The notes: a model not told the origin generated them from the sequence alone. A stretch of 64,000 nucleotides of DNA from Isoetes taiwanensis (GCA_021234155.1 JAJEKV010000002.1:36557107-36621106); one strand, 5' to 3'; counted from the stretch's first letter, positions 42,072 to 54,722 are shown. Numbers and translations: made by a program.

Positions 42072-44878
42072 ATGCTCCTTCTCGCTGCTACCAGAGGCGA
42101 TCTTCTTGCTCAGTTAAGTGCATTCCACCTTGATCCTTCAAAATTTATCAAATTTGGGGATTTCTCTAACCCGGATCCTAAGGTAACAGAAATGCACCAC
42201 TACAGCCACTTTGCTCCAAATTGGGACACTCTTTCTCTGGACCCAAGAGGATCACAAACTTTGCCAACCCTGGATGCCAATGGAGTGCCAATTCCTTTGT
42301 ACCCGAGACCAAGGCTCCCAGTTATTTCGGATGAACAATTGGCTTCCGACTTTGAGTTTCAGCAATCTCGGGCCCCTACTAATATTCAGCTTTTCAGAGG
42401 TATTCAACTGAACTCCCCTATGGTTGCCTCTAAAATTGAGTCTCTGTCAAAAATTGCCGTTATAGTCAAAGTAGACTCCATTGGAATGAAAATTGAAAAA
42501 CTCTGGGACCACCTTCTAAGACTTCACAAAGGCATTGTCATCAACTCAATCTACTGGCTGAATTATCCCTATATTCTAGTTGAATGTGGCTGTACAAGGA
42601 CCTCAAATTTCCTACTCAAACTTGGCATCTCCACATGTGATACTTTTCAACTCTCTTTTCTTAAATGGAATGCCAAATTGCCTCTGAATGAGTTCAATAA
42701 ATTCCATGTAGTCTCTGTCACTATGAGTGAACTCAGCCCTATCTACTAGAATGAAGATTGCTTCTCCTCTATCTTCAACACATTTGGCACCTACTTGACT
42801 ACTGAGTATTCCCCTTACAAACCTCCCAAGTGCTTTGTCCAGCTCGATATCACAAAAGTCATCCCCACTGAATTTCCCTTTCTTGATTACTTTGGAAAAA
42901 AATCTATCCTGCAACTTAGATGGGTAGGTCTTCCAAACTTTTGCCAAAATTGCAACTCGAGGCATAACATTGGCAGTGATTGTTCTTATCAAGCTGACAA
43001 CAGGGAGTCAGATGCATTTAAAAAATCAGATAGAGTGCCTACATGTTCTGTGCCCTCCATTCAAGGAGCTGCAGCTACATCCTACAGGGATAATTTATCC
43101 ACTCCTCAAATTGATCTGGTTAAAGACATGGAAGTTCATCATACTCCCAAACCTCACAATGATTGGAAAAGAGTCAATGGCAGTACAAGAAGAATTCAAA
43201 AGCAGAAAGATGCAAAAAAACAAGTGTTACAGGTCTCTGAAAATTCATACAGATCTCAGATCTCTTACAGTTCATCACTCTCTAACAAACAAATGGGAAT
43301 CAAGGTCTTGAACAAAGGAATCTACATCAAAGAAAATCTCCCATCAGTCAGCATGGGAAAGGAAAATATGTCAACTGATCAAGCTATAAAAACAGTTACA
43401 GATTCCTCTCAAATTGCTTTAAAAATCAGCAAAGCAAATATTGAGCACAATAGAAATATGTTAAACAGTAAAGGCAAAGCCCCTTTATTGCCTGCAAAGA
43501 TAGATCTGCACAAAACTCTATCATGCATTTTAAAGAATTCTAGGAAATCTACCAATCCTTACCAACGAAGGGTACACAGGCTTCTCAGACTGAAATCAAA
43601 ATTGACTCAACTTGCACAGCATCAGACACATTGATGACAAGGCCTGAGTCAGAAGGTTTGAATGTGGTTTCATTAATTAAAGAAAAAGGTAATGGTTTCC
43701 TCAAACATAAAAATATGCAAGCTACATCTACACAAACTCACATTCCTCTAGACTTGAGCATAGATCTCTCAAATGATCACTCAAAGGAAACTGGATCTCG
43801 TGATAGTGATCCTGCTACTATTGAAGAAAATAATCCTGAAGATCCTGCAAGAGACAATGTCAAAGAACTCAATGATCTTAATGATCTGAAGGTCTCGAAC
43901 CCCTATGCTATTTTAGCACAGATCTCTGATGATTCTGTTGATGATCTGGAAATAGAGCCACCCTCCCACTCCAACAGATCCTCACATGCCAACCCTCAAG
44001 CCAACTCTCATCCCACTCTCCCCTCAAATCCTATCATATTTACATCTCCTCCATCTGGAATTGACCATGAACCACCCCTGCTACATGTTGACCTCCTTGA
44101 TTTATCTCAACCCTTTTCTCTCCCTCCTAAAAGTGCCACCATTTCCCCTGAGATAGTTCTACAACTTCAGGAATTGGTTGAAGTGCCAGGAAGGGTACCA
44201 GAAACCCCTATACAAGTGTCAGATGGAATAAAGGGCAGAGACGATTGTAGTGTCAGAGATATACCAACCGGCTGGAAAAAAAGCTTGCTACATGAAGATG
44301 CTCATGAATCAACAGTTGTTTTAGCAGTGGATACTCAGAAGGCACCAGAGGATCTCATAAGTAATTCACTCACTCATAATGTGCAATTAACAATAAGAAA
44401 TATTCCACAACAGACTGGACTTGCAGATGCTCCACAGCTTGACCAAAATATTCCCAGGCAAGATCTTTCCATTAAAAACTTTGAGTTTGATTCTATTAAT
44501 AATAACAATAAAAGGGACATCTTGATAGCTACTTCTAAAAACTCCAATTCTATTGTTTTAACCAACTCTATTGACAAAGATTGTTGCAAATCTAAGTTTT
44601 GGAGATGCTATCACCATGATAATAATTCTGAAGATATAAATTCTGAAGACATAATTTCTGATGATACTGAATCAAATAAGGAGAATGCTCTAAAAAATAA
44701 CACCCTTAGTGTTGACATTTCTTGGGATGATGATGCCTTCCTTACATGTCATCATAGTGCTGCTGATACTGCCAAGCCTAAAAGCAAGAAGGCTAAGAAA
44801 AAGATTATTCATGGAGTGGCCAAATCTTTCAGCACTCCTGCAGCAAACACTAGGTTGATATCTAGAAAGCATCTTTAA
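42072..44878 (+). pseudogene. LINE ORF1 protein with zinc knuckle, one stop and one frameshift
   Basis: The frame from the ATG at 42072 runs to a TAG at 42747-42749 and continues in the same frame to 43634. A second frame then runs from about 43600 to 44878. The first part is a DUF4283-like module (SFLKWNAKLPLNEFNKFHVV). Next come RWVGLPNFCQNCNSRHNIGSDC, a CxxCxxxHxxxxxC zinc knuckle (42921-42986), and long Ser/Asn/Asp-rich stretches including NPYAILAQISDDS and a Lys-rich end. Plant LINE ORF1p coats the RNA. At 43632-43636 TGA and ATG overlap, but the second frame continues ORF1 character, so an indel is the simpler reading. Confidence 0.65.
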
Positions 44879-44917
44879 GCTCCTCTTTTACTGCTTCCTT
44901 CTTTCCTTTTCCTCATC

Positions 44918-45467
44918 ATGAAGATTCTCAGTTGGAATCTCAGAGGAATAAAAGGCTTCCTGAAAAGAAGAAGGGCAATTTCCCAAATTAGAAATTATGG
45001 TGCTGACATTATCCTTCTCCAGGAGCTTAGATTCCCAAATTTTGAATGCTCAAACCTGGCAGATTGGATTGGCCCTGGATTCTCATCGACCTGGATTGAA
45101 GCTACAGGCACCTCTGGAGGTCTTTGCATCATTTGGAAGCACCTTGATCATAGCTTGACCTATAATAGCCCTTGTAAGACTTGGCAATCTGTTATTCTCA
45201 GAAACAATGATCTTATCTTTGGAGTCATTAACATCTATGCTTCTACTGACTCTAGAATCAGAACTACCACCTGGCCTATTGGCTATCAACTCAAACCTGT
45301 GAAACTTGGATCATGGCAGGTGACTTCAACAATACTCCTACCTGGGATATGAAAATTGGCAGGGATTTAAATATGTCTACTGAGGAAAGAACTCAATGGG
45401 ACCTCTTGCTTGACAGGCATTTCTTACAGCATATTCCTTCCTCCACATCAGCCTATACTTGTTATAG
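44918..45467 (+). pseudogene. LINE ORF2 endonuclease N-terminal part
   Basis: The ATG at 44918 starts MKILSWNLRGIKG, the classic EEP beginning, with IILLQELRF and GGLCIIWKH following. A frameshift near 45285 moves the GDFN motif (about 45319-45330) to another frame, which ends at SSTSAYT near 45467. There the sequence switches to the inverted half. The ORF begins 39 nt after the ORF1 stop. Confidence 0.75.
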
Positions 45468-48290
45468 GATTAGTAATTTGATTTGAATGCCTATAGATCA
45501 TTTCCAAATTTGGCACACTTTTGTTAGCAATAAGCCAAGCAAAGTATGAGATTTTTGGGGGCAGATAAGAATGCCAAATGTTTTTGAAAAGCCTAGTTTC
45601 AGTGTCATCCTAGAAGCCCCAGTACAATTTTGCCTTTAAAGGCATATGAGGCTTGTTTAAGCACTTGTAGACCTTTGATACACTATAATTGGGTTTCCCT
45701 AGAAGAGTCCAATCATTAATAATGGGATTATCAATAAGATTGACAGTACTGACCTTTTGCATTATATATTTGAAAAGATTCTTGTCAGAAGAACTACCTC
45801 TGATCTTGTGCTTCAGATTAGTCCAGGAAATCCATCTAGTTTGATCCCAGAGATCACCAAGACTAAGAACATTGTAATCTTTCCATTTCTTATAGAGCTT
45901 ATGGTGTCTGATAGCTAGAGGAGTAGAACTATCTCTTGAAAGATTAGAATTCCAAAAAATGCTAGTGTTGAGGTGACTTTTCTCCAAGCTAGAATGCTCA
46001 AAAGTCAAATGAACCTTATTCCAAGCCACAATCATGTTTCTCATGAGAGGAGAAATATACGAGGCAGATTGCAAAATTGTGAAAGCAGAAGAAGGCAAAT
46101 TATGAGTGATAGAAGCATGCCTTGTAGGATGGCTACAAGAAAGCCAGTAATTGATGAAAATGGATGCTGGATTGCTGTTCGTGAACAAGGATTTCCAGAT
46201 ATATTTGCCTGCCAGAGCATAGCTTTGTAAAATTAGATTCTTGCAGCCAAGGCCACCTTGAATTTTGCTTCTGGTAATTGAAGTCCAGTTAACCATGTGA
46301 TGCTTGCCCCAAATGAAATTCCTCACTATTCTCTCAATCTGCTGATAAATGCATTTGGGAGCTAGAAGTACAGAGGAGAAGTAAATGTGAGAGGCTGCAA
46401 TGACTGAGTTTGCAATTATGGTTCTTCCTGCCAATGAAAGACAGTTGCCATAATTACCAAGTTTCTTTCTAATCCTTTCAACAATGGGAGTCCAAAGACC
46501 TTTGAGGCTAGGATTGAGGGATAAGGGCATACCTAAAAGTTGTGTTGTCTCAGTAGCAATCATACATTTAATTCCTGCAATGCTATCAGTATCAAAATCA
46601 CCAATGATAATACATTTATTTCTGTTCAAGTGGATCCCAGAGGTAGCTCCAAAGTTATGGATAGTCTGCAGGAAGGTATCAATGATGTTTAAATCATTTT
46701 TGAGGAAACTGAAGGAGTCATCTGCATACTGGAGAATTGAAAGATTTGTGTTGTTGTCAGGGAGAGTTAGGCCAATAATGTGTCCACCAGATTGAAGATG
46801 GGAGATAACTCTGGTTAGCATCTCTGCAACAGCCAGAAAAGGTAAGGGGCTAGAGGGCACCCTTGTCTGACACCTTGAGCCAGAGGGAAGAAATATCCAG
46901 GGGATCCATTTACAAGCACAGTAGATTGAGATCTGTAGTTTAGCCCCAGAATGAGCTTAATGATCTTGTCACTAAATCCTAGCTTCTTAAGAGAGAATTC
47001 AAGAAAATCCCATAAGCCTTTGAGAAATCCAGCTTTAGCAAGATACAGTTCTGATTGGTCAATTTGTTCCAATGCATGCCTTCCATGGCAGCAATATAAT
47101 TATCAAGAATATATCTATTTGGGAGGAAAGCAGATTGGTTGGAGCTGATGACCTCTTGAAGGTGAGACTTAACCCTGTTTGCAATAATTTTAGCACAGAC
47201 CTTGTAGGTAGAGTTTGTCAAAGAAATAGGTCTCCAATCCGAAAAAGATTGAGGATTGTCAACCTTTGGAATTAAGGTAATGAGACCAGCAGAAAGAGCA
47301 GGGTGCAAGTGATTCGAGTTCCAGAAACCTTTGATCATATACATAAGATCATTTTTAATTATGTCCCAGAATTTGATATAAAATTCGGGTGGTAAGCCAT
47401 CAGGGCCAGGGCTTTTCCCTTTGGCCAAGCTTTTGAGAGTTGAAAAGATTTCATCAACAGAGGGGGTGGCCTCTAGAGCATGAGACATAACATTGCCACT
47501 GTGAAGTCCATTATTATTAATCATGTCAGAGAAAGAATTGGCTTCAGTAGTTTGTATAGGGGTGTCAGTAGGTTGAGAGAAGATATTGGCCAGCATATTT
47601 GGAGCAGAAGTAATTAGATATCTCTTTTTGGTCATCCAAAATATTATCATTCTCATCCTTAATAGAAGAAAGTTGACTTTTCAAAAGTTTGGATTTGGCC
47701 ACCCTATAGAAAATGTTTGAGTTCCCATGGTCCATTTTTGAGAGATACTTGGGCTTAGATCTGATTGAAGAGCCTTTGGCTTCCAAGTCCTCAATGGTCT
47801 TAATGGTCATTTCAAGGTTCCTTCTTGCCAATGAAGGTCAATGTTTAGAGGGTCATTTTGAAGTTTCAGTCTAACTTCTTCCATTTCTTGCATATAAGCT
47901 CTTTTTTCTACAAGCTTGCTGTCATGAAGATGTTTTGACCATTGCTTAATCCAGGACTTGGACTCCTTAAGATTAGAATAGAAGGATCTCATAGAATTTG
48001 TAGATCTAACTCTAGGAAGAGAGTTATAGAAGGCAGTAAATTCATTACAGAAGGTGTCAGAATCAAGAAGGGAGCAGTTAAGCTTGAAGGGAGTATTTCC
48101 ATGTCTCTTTATAGTGAGCATATGCTTGGTGATGAAGAACTGAGGCTGATGGTCAGAGATGGAGGTGCACTCATCACTATGAACAAAGCAGTTATCCCAG
48201 AATTCATTTTGAATGTTGTTGATGTAGTACCTGTCGAGTGCATGTTCCCATCTTGTTACATGGATTGATCCCTTAATGTTTTATTGGAAT
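45467..48290 (-). pseudogene. LINE ORF2 body (RT, YADD), inverted and frameshifted
   Basis: Reading the minus strand from 48290: the endonuclease C-terminus, a helical linker (47565-48121), then GKSPGPDGLPPEFY, DWRPISLTNSTYK, LDFSKAY (46979-47656). A shifted frame has GVRQGCPLAPYLF (46815-47072), and another has YADD at 46728-46717 and the post-RT region to 45610. A stop after KLYWGF at 45610 is followed in frame by the zinc-tail start. At least three frameshifts and a small deletion after LDFSKAY are present. Confidence 0.8.
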
Positions 48291-48940
48291 ATAAGATATT
48301 TTTGTATGATATTTGTGCGTTGTATCGATAATTTTGAGTCTACAATTGGATCGCAAATAATGCAATCTAATATTTTCATCTAAATGCTCTTCAATTTTGG
48401 TCTCATCTATCTTAGCAACTTGCTCTTCATTTTTGCATATTTCAATTCGCATCTGAAATGTCACACGTGAATCGCAACCTTATGTTATTTATCAAGTCCA
48501 AGAAAAAAGATTAAAAAAAACAAAAACCCCCTAGAAGACAACAACAGGTTGGCGTGATTTTGGAGTTGACATAATCCCAATTTAATTGGATGATGGTTAA
48601 TTAGGGAAGCTCTGATATTAATTGTTAAGTGCGCAAAAAAAAAAAAAAACAAAATCTGACTAGTTTTCTCGCCCACACCTAGTATGGGCGATCGATCTTT
48701 CGGAGGGAAACTTAAAAGCCCAGCTTCTTACTAGCAAAACTTAGTATTACCAGATCAAACAACCCAGTTGTTTGCAAGAACGAAGAGATTCCTGACTGCA
48801 AAACTATTGTAATCCTCTAGCAAAAGGAACTAGCCAAAGGCTCCTCCTTTAAATTGATTTGACCAGAAAGTTGCAAGTAATATCATTAGATCTCAGTTTT
48901 AAGATTCAACCACAAATTGCTTTTGTTTCAAAAATGATGC
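48291..48940. other. Flanking sequence with A-rich runs
   Basis: No gene. The A15 run at 48636-48650 could be the poly(A) of the composite LINE if 48291-48635 is its 3'UTR, but no zinc-tail coding remainder is visible there. The end abuts the chromovirus. Confidence 0.35.
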
Positions 48941-48945
48941 TACTG
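48941..48945 (+). repeat. Chromovirus target-site duplication, left (TACTG)
   Basis: TACTG directly precedes the 5' LTR and recurs directly after the 3' LTR at 56681-56685. Confidence 0.85.
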
Positions 48946-50655
48946 TGTGACGCACCTATGATTTTTATATTAGTCTTAACCCTAGGTTAGGAATATTTAA
49001 TTATGAAAAAGAATTGCAATGGTTGGGAAACGAATTGAAACGGTATCTATCCTAAGGTACGGTGGAAATCTGAGGAAAGGTAGAGGGAATATCTGAACTA
49101 GAATAGCAGAGCTATGATTAGAGAGATAATTTGGAATGGAACTTGTAGAAATAGGAAGATATCTCCCATACTTGGGGATCGAATTTTAGGAAAAGGAAAG
49201 GTAATTTTTATTCTTAAGAATTGGCATAGTATTAAAAGGCCTTTTTGAGTTGCGAAAACATTGTTCTTGAGATTTTGTGTGCAACGGAGAATTCTTGCAA
49301 AAGAAGAGAAGAGCCAAATTGATGGATTAACCGAAGCTAAAACCCATGGGAATCTGTGATGGCTTGGAGCCGTAGTTTGTTTACATGCTTGTGTTATTTT
49401 AATGTCTCATCTATGTATAAAACCCTGTTTGATCAAGCTTACCATGGCTTAGCTCTGCAGCCAGTGATTTCCTTTAAGCTCAAACCTCTGCCGTAGATCT
49501 TAGAAGATGCTCATAACCACCTCGTTCTTCTTAATTTGTTCTTTGAAAGCTTGTGGAACCAGCACCTATGGAGAAATCAAACCTATGTTTCCAGCTAGAA
49601 TAGATCTAATCCGGCATTGATCAAGACTCAGAACAGTCCTAAAAGAAGTATTTTTGCCTATCCAACCTGTTCTGCCATCATTCCAACAGTTGTGATCATG
49701 TTTGCCATTCCGGCCTGTTTCTACACACAACAACCCTCCGATATACCTTTTTAAGTTTTGCCTTGATGTCATAAGTATCTTTTTGCATTTTTAACCATTG
49801 GATACCATGTGGTTTAGTTGGTTGGTATTAAGATTGTTGTCTCAAAGACCCAAGTTCGTTTCTAATCTGAAGCTTAAATTTTGCTTGGAAATTCCATTTT
49901 AACTCAAGTTTAATGCGTTTCTTTCTAGATTTATTATATGGTGTTTGTTTTCATTTTAGATTATACCTTGTTGAAGTGCTTTTCCATTTTCTTTCCTTTA
50001 AGTTCATGTTTTATTGTTGTGACTTTTATGTCCATAAGTGGAATAATTATAATAAGATAAGAATTAACTGCTTGAACGAACCCGCCCCTTTGTCGATGTC
50101 GAAGGGATCCAGAAGCAACATGCATACCAAGTGATTCATATGTAAGCATATATCATGTCGCGAACAATATTCGGTGGACCCGGGTGAGGGATTGATCATC
50201 CCTGGACAATGTTAACTGATGAAGTTGTGCTGTGATGATGTGTTTTATTTCTTTCCAGATTACTTTGGATGCAGGTGACGGTTGCCCGCTTAGTCCATTC
50301 CCAGGACTCACTCCACCCTTACTTTTTTTATCTTCTATATGAAGCGGAACTAGAGGATGTCATTGACCGGCGTAGTTAGAATCGATCTGAAAGAGCTTTG
50401 GAGCTTCGTACATTTTGGTTATGCATGTGATATACATGACATTTTGATTAAATTCTTTAGCGAACGTTCGTTTAGAGATTCAGACCATATCAATTTGATC
50501 CCTAGCGATGAGGATTGTGAAATCCTCGACGTTCCAAATAATATTTTATTATTTATTACTCTTATCTTAATGTGAATGATTTTTTCGGACTTCAATTTTT
50601 TTTATTTTTCTTTTTATATTATAATTCAAGTGTCAAACGCACTAGGAGCATTTCA
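48946..50655 (+). repeat. Chromovirus 5' LTR
   Basis: Starts TGTGACGCAC and ends AGCATTTCA (TG...CA), 1710 bp. It matches the 3' LTR along its length, with many substitutions, indicating an old insertion. Confidence 0.88.
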
Positions 50656-50658
50656 TTT

Positions 50659-50670
50659 TGGTATCAGAGC
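50659..50670 (+). other. Primer binding site
   Basis: TGGTATCAGAGC, complementary to the initiator Met-tRNA 3' end, three bases after the 5' LTR. Confidence 0.88.
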
Positions 50671-50941
50671 CAAGATTGATCACTAATCATTATTTCTTTA
50701 TTGGGACAGTGAAACTGAGATCACATCGATATTCCGAGCGATAGCGAGGAGACGGAAGTTATTAACATATCAAATGATGATGAAGAGGGAGCACAAGATG
50801 GGAGATATTCCTATCTGCTAGAGTTATCTAGCGCTGAATTATCCAGCCCAGAGTCAGAGGGAAAAGGGGGCTTTTATAAAGTTACAACCCTATGGACCTC
50901 CTTTTGAGCCAGAGCAGTTAGCGGATAAGTATATCAAGGGT

Positions 50942-51868
50942 TTGAAGCCAGAGCTATCTATTTTAATCGGAGGTGCTACATATTCTAGTCTAGGTGAAGC
51001 AATTAGTGCTGTCAAATATAAGGAGAAAGTGTTCAACACAACATGGAGGAAGCGTACAAATGATGACTCAAGTTGGAATCACTTCAATAATCGTCGCCGA
51101 AGAGCTGAACCTAATATGATGTTGAAAAATACGAATGGAGCATCGAATCAATTTGAAGCAAATAAGTTAAAGGATAAATTATATAGGGAGCATAAGTGCT
51201 TTCATTGCCAGCAGGTGGGTCATCGAGTAAAGGAATGTCGGCAGAAAATGCAAGAACCCAGGATTGCTTATATAATATTCAATCCACAAATTGGAAATAC
51301 TTCTAGGATTAACCGAGGCCAACAACCCATGCAGGCTCGAGACATTACCATTAGAGACGTGGTCCAGGAATCCATGCGTATATATATAGCTATCGATGGA
51401 AGTCAGCCTACGGCTCAGACTGGAATGATTCATGTACCAATTAAATTTTTGATTGATTGTAGGAGCACCAATAGTTTTATATCGTTGAAGATTGTTAAAC
51501 AACTTAGTTTGCCAAGCAAAGACCATGCAATGCGAAGTGTGGAGAAGGATGATGGAAAGTTCAAGTTTACTCAAGCTTTAGTATCGGCCTTGCCATTTCA
51601 AATTTGTGATTTAGCATCTAGAGTTGATTTTGAGATACTAAAGCTGGGTCAATATGAACCTATCTTGGGTATGGATTCGCTAAAACAAAATTGTGCCCTG
51701 GTTGATTGTGAAAAAGAGATAGTATCATGTCATCCAGAACCAGATGCTGAAGTTAGGTTGCATGGTATTCCAATTGAAAGGAAGTTTGAACTCTTTAGTT
51801 TAAAAGCAGTAAAAAGATGTATGAATAAGAAATGCTCAATGGTTGTGGGCTATCTTCTTGTCATGTAG
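50942..51868 (+). pseudogene. Chromovirus gag end (zinc knuckle) and protease
   Basis: The frame starts MKPELSILIGGATYSSLGEA, the C-terminal part of gag. CFHCQQVGHRVKEC (a CCHC knuckle for RNA packaging) lies at about 51199-51240. The retropepsin segment reads FLIDCRSTNSFIS where LIDSGATxSFI is expected: the Asp is kept but the Ser-Gly after it is lost, so protease activity is doubtful. The LGMDSLKQNCALVDC segment that follows is typical before RT. Only about 270 bp separate PBS and this frame, so the front of gag is missing. Confidence 0.8.
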
Positions 51869-52039
51869 AAGTGAAAGAGGAGGCAATTCCCCAAGAAGTG
51901 CAAAGAGTTAAATGAATTTGAAGACGTCTTTGTACCAGAATTAACAGAGTTGCCACCTTTTAGGTCGGTTAAATGAAATTGAGTTGGAACCAGGAGCTAC
52001 ACCAATTTCTCGGCCACCTTATTGATTCCATGCTCTTGA

Positions 52040-52500
52040 AATGGCCGAACTCAAGAAGAGTTGACAAAGTTATCAGACTAGGGATTTATTCGGCCCACCT
52101 CTCCTCTTGGGGCACCAGTACTGTTTGTCAAAAAAAAGATGAGACTTTATGACTTTGCATTGATTACGGAATGTTTGAGTAGAATTACCATCAAGAACAG
52201 ATATGCCCTACCAAGGATTGATGAGTTATTTGACTAGATTGGACATGCTAATTACTTTATCAAGATTGACTTGAGATCGGGATACCATCAAATTCGAATA
52301 AAAGGATCTGATATATATAAAACGGCATTTCAGACGCGATATAGTCATTACGAATTTGTGGTCGTGCCTTTTGGATTAATCAATGCTCCTGCCACTTTCA
52401 TGAGACTTATGAATGACACATTCAAGACACAACTTGATCAGTACGTTTTGATCTTGATGATATTTTGATTTACTCAAAGATCTTAGAGGAGCACGTACAA
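52040..52500 (+). pseudogene. Chromovirus reverse transcriptase, broken
   Basis: Frames read LPRIDELFD, then [32 protein letters not shown] and [17 protein letters not shown]. The catalytic region (LDDILIYSK near 52455-52480) is present but a one-base loss separates it from the preceding frame. Several stops lie upstream (52020-52240). Confidence 0.8.
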
Positions 52501-52572
52501 CACTTAAGGGAAGTATTGTCTCTCTTAAGGAGCGCAAAGTTATATGGGAAAAGGTCTAAGTGTTCCTTTGCC

Positions 52573-52610
52573 CGTGGACGATAAAAGTACCTTCCTTCCT
52601 TCTTTCCTTC
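52573..52610 (+). mobile_element. ~38-bp insertion of LINE 3' tail only
   Basis: CGTGGACGATAAAAGTAC followed by (CTTC)n interrupts the RT. Removing it restores the reading ...TCCTTTGCC / CAACATCATATGG..., which fits the Ty3 pattern CSFAxxxxxYLxYVIS. The inserted sequence equals the 3' end of the LINE family at 1098-1137 and 18241-18300, so it is an extreme 5'-truncated copy. Confidence 0.65.
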
Positions 52611-52639
52611 CAACATCATATGGCTTACCTAAGATATGT

Positions 52640-53537
52640 TATCTCAGAAAAGGGAATTTAACCTGATCCAAGCAAAGTGGATGATGTTAAGTCTTGGCCG
52701 CGACCCGGCAATGTACAAGAAGTAAGAGCTTTCCTTGGTCTTGCTGGAAAATTCAGGAAGTTCATCGGAGGGTTTGCAAAGAAAGCCACATGTTTTACAT
52801 CTTTGTTGCATAAAGAGTAAGACTTCCTCTGGAATGACAAGTGCGATGCAAGTTTTGAAGTTCTCAAGGAAGCATTGACCTCTGCTCTTGTATTGAAGGT
52901 ACCGGATATGGATGAACTGTTTCGAGTTGTAACTGATGCATCCAGCATTGGACTTGGTGGAGTTTTGATGCAGAATGGAAGAATTCGCGCATATGAGTCT
53001 CATAAGCTTACATCAGCTGAGTCTAATTATCTAGCTCATGACCTGGAGATGTTAGCCATAGTGCATGCTCTAAGAGGTTGGCGACATTGTCTTTTGAAAA
53101 AGCAATTTGTTCTCAAAACAAATCATCGAAGCCTTGAAGACTTTGTGACCCAGCCGAACTTGAATAATTGCCAACATCGTTGGATGGAGTTAATACAAGA
53201 GTATGATATTAAAATTGAATACTCTCCAGATAAAGGCAATGTTGTAGCTGATGCTTTATCTCGAGAGGTCTCTATATGCTACTGTCAGTGTGTTGATGTT
53301 CAGAACATTGTCAGTGTGATTCAGAATCTATGGAATGAGAATTTTAGAACTCTAATGCTAGATCAATACTTGAAGCTAATTTACGATCGTTTGAAGCAAG
53401 GTCAAGGTATTGAGAATTACTCTTTGAAGGAAGAGATCTTGTTTTACAAAGGACGAATTTATGTTCCAGATAACAAGCAGTTACTTCACGAGATAATGCA
53501 TGAGTCGTATGATAGTCCTGTTGCAGGTCATTCTTGA
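52640..53537 (+). pseudogene. Chromovirus RT connection and RNase H
   Basis: After the insertion the frames show YLRYVISEKG, RAFLGLAGKFRKFI, then from 52875 the RNase H domain: VVTDASSIGLGGVLMQ, ESNYLAHDLEMLAIVHALRG and KIEYSPDKGNVVADALSR. The catalytic Asp of TDAS and the acidic residue in HDLEML are retained. One stop lies near 52820. Confidence 0.85.
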
Positions 53538-53539
53538 AT

Positions 53540-54310
53540 CAAGATAACCCTTCAAAAAGTTCACCAACATTACTTTTGGCCAAGTATGAGGCGATACATT
53601 CAACATTTTGTCGGCCTTGACAGAAAGTTAAAGCTTCGCGTCTTCGAACATCGGGTCTTTTACATTCTTCGGATATACCTATACGGAAGTGGAAAAGTAT
53701 TGGCATAATTGTTGGTCTTCCTAGAATGCGATCTAGTTACGATGCAATTTATGGGGTGTTTGATAGGTTCGCCAAGCAAGCTCATTTTCTACCTACTAAG
53801 TCTATAGCAACTGCTATGGGCATTGCTCATATTTTTGTTAAGGAGATCTTTAGGTTTCATGTATGCCTATGTCCATTGTGTCAGATAGAGATACCAATTT
53901 TAATGGTCAGTTTTGGCAAGGACTTTTTCAGAACACTCATACTCAGTTTCAGATAAGCACATCATATCATCCTTAGACTAATGGGCAAGTTGAGCGAGTT
54001 AATCAAGTTCTTGAAAACATGTTAAGAATGTATGTAATGGATCACCCTCATATTTGGGATTCTATCTTACCACTTGCAGAATTTGCTTATAACAATATGT
54101 AGGAAGATTCTCTCAAGTTCCAAGCACTTTATGGAGAGAGTCCTGTTAATTGGTGGGATCCTTTGTGTCAAGTTGAAGCTTCAAATCAAATGTTTCAAGG
54201 AGTTGAAGAGCAATTGAAAGTTTTGCGTCATAACTTAAAGATTGCACAGAATAGGCAAAAGCAATACGCAAATCAAAAGAGAGGCATGCATGTGAATTTG
54301 TTATAGGGAG
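53540..54310 (+). pseudogene. Chromovirus integrase, several breaks
   Basis: Pieces in different frames include KVHQHYFWPSMRRYIQ (zinc-binding side), DRFAKQAHFLPTKSIA (core strand), VSDRDTNFNGQFW (second catalytic Asp, 53877-53910) and NGQVERVNQVLENMLRMY (catalytic Glu, 53982-54030). Stops and shifts lie near 53700, 53900, 53978 and 54100. Confidence 0.8.
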
Positions 54311-54320
54311 CAAGGTATTT

Positions 54321-54710
54321 TTGAGGATAAACTCTAAGCAAAGTTCTTTCAAGTTTCCTAAAGCTAAGAAACTAGCTCCACAATTTGCTGGACTATTTGA
54401 AGTTACTAGTCGAGTTGGATCTCAAGCTTATCGATTGAACTTGCCAAATCATTTAAGGGTTCATAACGTATTTCATGTGAGTAATCTTCGCCGTTATATC
54501 TCTGATGACCGATATATTCTACAACTTGATGAACTGGTGGTTCAAGATGCACAATTATTACTGAAACTGCATCAAATCATAGATACTGAAATTTGAGAAA
54601 TCAAGAAATATCGTGTGCATTGGCAAGGATATCCTATTGATGATGCATCGTGGATTGATACCATGGGGTTCAATCGTTTTTATCCTGGCTTCTCTCCACG
54701 AGGACATGGG
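54321..54710 (+). pseudogene. Chromovirus integrase C-terminus with chromodomain
   Basis: FAGLFEVTSRVGSQAYRLNL and RVHNVFHVSNLRRYI are the conserved GPY/F-type region. After a TGA (54595-54597) the frame reads KKYRVHWQGYPIDDASWID, a chromodomain core (Tyr/Trp/Trp aromatic set). In this family it guides insertion to marked chromatin. Confidence 0.82.
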
Positions 54711-54722
54711 TATATTTTTACT

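Larger units (their letters stand above)
41870..48290. mobile_element. LINE with inverted 3' half (5' half plus strand, RT half minus strand)
   Basis: The plus strand from about 41870 to 45467 carries a 5'UTR-like leader, ORF1 and the start of ORF2 (endonuclease up to SSTSAYT). From 48290 down to about 45467 the minus strand carries the end of the endonuclease (VTRWEHALDRYYINN, SDHQPQ), RT and the start of the zinc-binding tail (LPPKISYFAWLIANKSVP). The plus half stops about where the minus half begins in element order. This looks like one element whose ORF2 body was inverted, or two related copies joined. No poly(A) adjoins the junction; an A15 run at 48636-48650 lies to the right. No target-site duplication was found. 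Confidence 0.7.

Noticed and set aside
43632..43636. A second TGATG stop-start overlap in the other LINE
   Set aside because: The downstream frame continues ORF1-type sequence, not endonuclease, so a frameshift in ORF1 is simpler than a coupled third ORF.
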